Below, one piece after another: positions 60,642 through 64,000 of a DNA stretch of 64,000 nucleotides. Source of the DNA: Aliigemmobacter aestuarii (GTDB lineage Bacteria > Pseudomonadota > Alphaproteobacteria > Rhodobacterales > Rhodobacteraceae); NCBI RefSeq assembly GCF_004799285.1, contig NZ_SSND01000001.1, positions 1,736,001 through 1,800,000 on the forward strand, read 5' to 3'. The notes below the pieces were generated by a model, which searched no databases, was not told the DNA's origin, and was given only the letters and a program-made list of their open reading frames with translations. Made by a program: the position numbers and the translations under genes. Numbering within the stretch: the stretch's first letter is position 1; the number at the start of each line of letters is the position of its first letter.

Positions 60642-62195
60642 ATGCCCTATGACTACAAGCCCTATGCCTATCACCGCCCGCCCGGACTGACCGCGCCTGA
60701 GCCGCGCCACAAGGTGGCGATCGTGGGGGCGGGGCCGATCGGCCTGGCGATGGCGCTGGAACTGGCGCAACATGGCGTGCCCTCGGTCATCGTCGATGAC
60801 AATGACGTGGTGTCGGTGGGCAGCCGGGCGATCTGCTGGTCCAAGCGCAGCCTCGAAATCCTGGACCGGATCGGCATCGGCGCGCGCTGCGTGGAAAAGG
60901 GCGTGACCTGGAAGGTCGGGCGCACGTGGCACCGGGATCGAGAGGTCTTTACCTTCGATCTGCTTCCCGAGGATGGCCACAAGATGCCGGCCTTCGTGAA
61001 CCTTCAGCAGTATTATGTCGAGGAATACCTGATCGAGGCGGCGCAGGCGAACGCGCTGATCGACCTGCGGTTCAGGAACCGCGTCAAGGCGGTGGAACAG
61101 GCCGCGGATCATGCCGTTGCGGTGATCGAGACGCCGGATGGCGACTACCGGCTGGAGGCCGATTGGCTGATCGCCTGCGACGGCGCACGGTCGCCTGTGC
61201 GGGCGATGCTGGGGCTGGATTTCGATGGCGAACTGTTCGAGGAACGGTTCCTGATCGCCGATATCGAGATGGCGGCCGACTTTCCGAGCGAGCGCTGGTT
61301 CTGGTTCGAGCCGACCTTCCATCCGGGCCAGTCGGCGCTGTTGCACAAGCAGCCCGACAACATCTATCGCATCGACCTGCAACTGGGCTGGAACACCGAC
61401 CCCGAAGAGGAACGAAAGCCCGAACGCGTCATCCCGCGGATCGAAAAGGTAGTGGGGCACCGGGATTTCCGGCTGGACTGGGTGTCGGTTTATACTTTCC
61501 AGTGCCGCCGGTTGCGCAACTTCGTGCAGGGACGGGTGATCTTTGTGGGCGACAGCGCGCATGTCGTGTCGCCCTTCGGCGCCAGGGGCGGGAACGGCGG
61601 GCTGGGCGACGTGGATGCCCTGGGCTGGCGGCTGGCCGGCGTGGTCAGGGGCGAGGCGCCCGAGGCGGCGCTGGCGGCTTTCGACCGTGAACGCCAGTTC
61701 GGCGCAGACGAGAACATCCTGAATTCCGCCCGCTCGACGCGGTTCATGTCGCCCGAGGACGGGGTGGAACGGCTGTTCCGCGACGCGGTGCTACATCTGG
61801 CGAACCGGGTGGATTTCGCCCGCCCGATGGTGAACTCGGGTCGGCTTTCGCGGCCCTGCGTCTATCCTCTGGTCGCCCCGGATGCGACGGGTCTGCCCGA
61901 GGTGTCACGCCCTGGCGCGGTCGCCCCGGATGCGCCTTTGGCCGATGGCTGGCTTCTGGAAAGGCTGGGGGTCGGGTTCACCGTTCTGGCGATCGGTTGT
62001 GCGGCGCCCGAGGTGCCGGGGGCGCGGGCGCTGGCCCTGCCGGTGACGCCGGAACTGGCGGCGCGCTATCTGGGCGGGGCGGGTGCGGCGGTCTATCTGA
62101 TTCGCCCCGATCAGGTGGTTGCGGCGCGCTGGACGGCCTGCGGAGTGGAAGAGATCGCCGCGGCGCTGACCGCATCACGGGAGGGACGGACATGA
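60642..62195 (+). CDS. FAD-dependent aromatic monooxygenase (MhpA/MhaA-like)
   Basis: A 517-residue group A flavoprotein hydroxylase. The FAD fold starts with V-A-I-V-G-A-G-P-I-G-L-A. The D-G motif is L-I-A-C-D-G-A-R-S-P-V-R, and the ribityl-binding G-D-S-A-H-V-V-S-P-F-G-A-R-G-G-N-G-G-L-G-D is intact. A thioredoxin-like C-terminal domain follows. It resembles phenol-type hydroxylases such as PheA and 3-(3-hydroxyphenyl)propionate hydroxylase. Next to hmgA/fahA a role in producing homogentisate (for example from 3-hydroxyphenylacetate) fits. The stop overlaps the DUF2783 start as ATGA. Confidence 0.88.
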   Translation: MPYDYKPYAYHRPPGLTAPEPRHKVAIVGAGPIGLAMALELAQHGVPSVIVDDNDVVSVGSRAICWSKRSLEILDRIGIGARCVEKGVTWKVGRTWHRDREVFTFDLLPEDGHKMPAFVNLQQYYVEEYLIEAAQANALIDLRFRNRVKAVEQAADHAVAVIETPDGDYRLEADWLIACDGARSPVRAMLGLDFDGELFEERFLIADIEMAADFPSERWFWFEPTFHPGQSALLHKQPDNIYRIDLQLGWNTDPEEERKPERVIPRIEKVVGHRDFRLDWVSVYTFQCRRLRNFVQGRVIFVGDSAHVVSPFGARGGNGGLGDVDALGWRLAGVVRGEAPEAALAAFDRERQFGADENILNSARSTRFMSPEDGVERLFRDAVLHLANRVDFARPMVNSGRLSRPCVYPLVAPDATGLPEVSRPGAVAPDAPLADGWLLERLGVGFTVLAIGCAAPEVPGARALALPVTPELAARYLGGAGAAVYLIRPDQVVAARWTACGVEEIAAALTASREGRT

Positions 62196-62395
62196 GCCTG
62201 ATCACGGCCCCCAACATCGCCGATGTCGACGGGTTCTATGCCCGGCTGCTGGCCACCCATCGCGGCCTGACAGACGCAGAAAGTGCGGCGCTGAACGCGC
62301 GGCTGATCCTGATACTGGCCAATCACGTTGGGGATGCGACCGTTCTGGAACAGGCGCTGGCGCTGGCGCGCGACGGTGCTGGCAAACCGGCCTAG
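62192..62395 (+). CDS. DUF2783 small protein
   Basis: A 67-residue protein matching DUF2783: N-I-A-D-V-D-G-F-Y-A-R-L-L, H-R-G-L-T-D-A-E-S-A-A-L-N-A-R-L-I-L-I-L-A-N-H-V-G-D near the centre. It is helical, soluble and of unknown function. It is translationally coupled (ATGA) to the FAD monooxygenase, and the same pairing with flavoprotein hydroxylases suggests a coupling or effector protein. The stop overlaps the stop of the convergent phosphatase gene by 4 nt. Confidence 0.85.
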   Translation: MSLITAPNIADVDGFYARLLATHRGLTDAESAALNARLILILANHVGDATVLEQALALARDGAGKPA

Positions 62396-63129
62396 GCGGT
62401 TTTCGGGTGCAGGGGCACACGCCCCGCCTCGGTCAGGTGAAAGACCTCGCGCCCCTCGATGACGATGGCGGTGAGCGGGCCGCCATAGGCCGCGCCGCTG
62501 TCGATGTTCACGCGGTTGCCGTAATGGGTGGGGGCATCCAGATGGGTGTGCCCATGCACCACCAGCGCGCCGTGATCGCCCGTGAAGTCAAGGAAGGGCG
62601 CGCGGATCCAGCACAGGTCGGTCTCGGTCTGGTCCTCCATCGCCACGCCGGGGCGGATGCCCGCGTGGACAAAGACCACTTCGCCCAGGCGGTGCCAGCC
62701 GGGCAGACGTTCCAGCCAGTCGCGATGCGTCTGAGGGACGGCCTTGACGGCCTCGTCGAAGACCGGGGCGAGCGGGCGGTCGCCCGCATTCGCCACCCCG
62801 TAGGATGCCAGCGTCGCCGCCCCGCCGATGCGCGGATGCAGCCACGAGAATTCGGCCCGGAGTCCCGGATCGCGGGCGTCGATGGCGGTCAGGTAGATGT
62901 GGAACATCCGGTCGTGATTGCCCTTCAGCACGGTCCAGTCGCGTCCGTCGGCCTGCCCCTGCATCAGCCAGTCGATCACGCCGCGGCTGTCGGGGCCGCG
63001 ATCCACCATGTCGCCGACATGGATCACGGGCGCCGGGCCATGCACCGCCTGATCGGCGGCGATGCGGTCATGGGCGCCTTTCAGAAGGTCCAGATGGCCG
63101 TGGATATCCCCGATGGCATAGGCGCGCAT
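62392..63129 (-). CDS. PPP-family metallophosphoesterase (Ser/Thr phosphatase-like)
   Basis: A 245-residue phosphoesterase. Binuclear metal motifs are G-D-I-H-G-H (residues 7-12), G-D-M-V-D-R-G-P-D-S (39-48), G-N-H-D-R-M, V-H-A-G-I-R-P and H-G-H-T-H. This matches the bacterial PrpA/ApaH-like branch, which may dephosphorylate proteins or diadenosine tetraphosphate. The alphaproteobacterial examples are usually annotated 'serine/threonine protein phosphatase 1'. It is monocistronic and separated from serA by the second hairpin repeat. Confidence 0.88.
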   Translation of the reverse strand: MRAYAIGDIHGHLDLLKGAHDRIAADQAVHGPAPVIHVGDMVDRGPDSRGVIDWLMQGQADGRDWTVLKGNHDRMFHIYLTAIDARDPGLRAEFSWLHPRIGGAATLASYGVANAGDRPLAPVFDEAVKAVPQTHRDWLERLPGWHRLGEVVFVHAGIRPGVAMEDQTETDLCWIRAPFLDFTGDHGALVVHGHTHLDAPTHYGNRVNIDSGAAYGGPLTAIVIEGREVFHLTEAGRVPLHPKTA

Positions 63130-63157
63130 GATCCGGTCCGGTTATGGAAATGAAGAA

Positions 63158-63208
63158 GGGCCGGGGGCGTTGCCCCCGGACCCCCGGGATATTTCAGCCA
63201 GAATGAAG
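63158..63208 (+). repeat. Intergenic hairpin repeat, copy 2
   Basis: CCGGGGGC (63161-63168) and GCCCCCGG (63172-63179) form a perfect 8-bp stem with a 3-nt loop. GGACCCCCG, GGATATTT and CCAGAATGAAG follow. It is the same module and orientation as copy 1 at 58144-58198, with small differences in arm length and in the middle of the tail. It sits between the phosphatase start and the serA stop. Confidence 0.75.
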
Positions 63209-63214
63209 GGGCAA

Positions 63215-63231
63215 GGGGCGGGCTTCGCCCC
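63215..63231 (-). terminator. Stem-loop after serA
   Basis: GGGGCG (63215-63220) pairs with CGCCCC (63226-63231) around a 5-nt loop, 7 nt beyond the serA stop on the minus strand. It is followed by TTGCCCCTTC, a weak T-tract, so it is a probable terminator or 3' protecting hairpin. Confidence 0.5.
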
Positions 63232-63237
63232 GGCCCG

Positions 63238-64000
63238 TCATGCCACGTCGAATTCCAGCGGCTTGACCTGCTGGAACATGCCGGTGGATTCCAGCGTTTC
63301 CACCACTTTCGGGTCGATCGCCTGGTCGAGGTAGAGGATGGCGATCGCGTCCTGCCCCACGCCCGACCGGCCGAGGGTGAAGTTGGCGATGTTGACGCCG
63401 TTCTTGCCCATCGTCATCCCCAGAAGGCCGATGATGCCGGGCACGTCCTCGTTCGTGGTGTAAAGCATGTGCTGCCCCACCTCGGCGTCGATGTTGATGC
63501 CCTTGATCTGGATGAAGCGCGGCTTGCCATCGGCAAAGCAGGTGCCCGCGACCGACCGCTCGCGCTTGTCGGTGACCATCGTGACCTTGATATAGGCGTC
63601 GAAGGTGCCGGTCTTGTCCTGCTTCGTGGTCGAGACCTGGATGCCGCGTTCCTTGGCGACGATCGGGGCCGAGACAAGGTTCACATCCGGGTTCGAGGCC
63701 TTCATCACCCCGGCAATCACCGCCTGGTTCAGCGCGGCGAGGTTCATTTCGGCCACGCGGCCGTCATAGAGGATGTTGATCGCCTTGATCGGCTCGTCCG
63801 TCATCTGGCCGATGAAGCTGCCGAGATGCCCGGCGAGCTTGATCCAGGGGCCCATGACAGCGGCCTCTTCGGCGGTGACGTTGGGCATGTTCAGCGCGTT
63901 CTGCACCGCGCCCGACAGCAGGTAGTCCGACATCTGTTCGGCCACCTGAAGCGCGACGTTTTCCTGGGCTTCCGTCGTGGCGGCGCCCAGATGCGGGGTG
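63238..64000 (-). CDS. serA: D-3-phosphoglycerate dehydrogenase, C-terminal part
   Basis: The gene runs off the right edge; about 254 C-terminal residues are present. It begins in T-P-H-L-G-A-A-T-T-E-A-Q-E-N-V-A, the NAD-domain end containing the catalytic His of 2-hydroxyacid dehydrogenases. The allosteric substrate-binding (intervening) domain follows, then a C-terminal ACT domain (D-V-P-G-I-I-G-L-L-G-M-T-M-G-K-N-G-V-N-I-A-N-F-T-L-G-R) that binds serine in many homologues. This is the long, type I form of SerA, first enzyme of serine synthesis. Confidence 0.95.
   Translation of the reverse strand, partial: TPHLGAATTEAQENVALQVAEQMSDYLLSGAVQNALNMPNVTAEEAAVMGPWIKLAGHLGSFIGQMTDEPIKAINILYDGRVAEMNLAALNQAVIAGVMKASNPDVNLVSAPIVAKERGIQVSTTKQDKTGTFDAYIKVTMVTDKRERSVAGTCFADGKPRFIQIKGINIDAEVGQHMLYTTNEDVPGIIGLLGMTMGKNGVNIANFTLGRSGVGQDAIAILYLDQAIDPKVVETLESTGMFQQVKPLEFDVA

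Noticed and set aside
1-64000. Mobile elements, CRISPR arrays or tRNA genes
   Set aside because: No transposase or integrase, no terminal inverted repeats, no regularly spaced repeats and no cloverleaf with a CCA-type end were seen in any gap.

Overview
The window is a 64 kb stretch of GC-rich chromosome from an alphaproteobacterium, most likely a member of the Rhodobacter/Paracoccus group (Rhodobacteraceae in the broad sense). The basis is high GC, strong third-position G/C bias, dense genes with many 4-nt ATGA/GTGA overlaps, and family content typical of that group (DUF4424, DUF2783, periplasmic alpha-2-macroglobulin beside PBP1C, RecQ-YaaA). I see no insertion sequence, prophage, CRISPR array, tRNA or rRNA gene. 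Taxonomy is inferred from gene content only.

Layout. 0-9.3 kb: the end of an NADH:flavin oxidoreductase, a small EF-hand protein, a LysR regulator, an OmpA-like protein, a GNAT/CinA-like pair, SfsA, type I methionine aminopeptidase, an NlpC/P60 hydrolase with an M17 aminopeptidase, and a beta carbonic anhydrase. 9.3-9.8 kb is a non-coding gap with strong terminators and a possible minus-strand small RNA. 9.8-15.6 kb: asd, a KpsC/KpsS-like protein, two MFS transporters and a DUF4424 protein.

15.8-29.6 kb is a galactoside and sugar catabolism island. A long minus-strand operon runs ABC binding protein, two permeases, GH36 alpha-galactosidase, an SDR (probable galactose dehydrogenase), DgoK, DgoA, an SMP-30 lactonase and GH42 beta-galactosidase. 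A divergent IclR regulator and the ABC ATPase lie at one end, and a convergent GH13 alpha-glucosidase at the other. Together they encode uptake, cleavage of alpha- and beta-galactosides, and oxidative (De Ley-Doudoroff) galactose breakdown. Only the galactonate dehydratase is missing from the window.

29.6-46.7 kb is housekeeping: TrhO, NAD salvage (pncA-pncB), Pit phosphate transporter, a small-molecule kinase, ArfB, a queuosine-precursor transporter, MepA, a UMF1-type transporter, a thioesterase, YggT, RecQ-YaaA, TspO and a large hybrid histidine kinase. The 35.54-35.82 kb gap is the most unusual piece. Its minus strand carries a 17-nt match to the complement of the 16S rRNA 3' end, repeated Shine-Dalgarno-like purine tracts, a tiny rare-codon ORF and a rho-independent terminator.

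46.9-54.4 kb encodes the alpha-2-macroglobulin/PBP1C pair. 54.4-62.4 kb is a homogentisate island: thiolase, maiA and a MarR regulator on the minus strand face hmgA, fahA, a metallo-beta-lactamase-fold protein, a small membrane protein, a FAD monooxygenase and a DUF2783 protein. The hmgA promoter has a perfect palindrome as its 17-nt spacer. The window closes with a PPP-type phosphatase and the C-terminal part of serA. Two copies of a GC-rich hairpin repeat lie in the last 6 kb.
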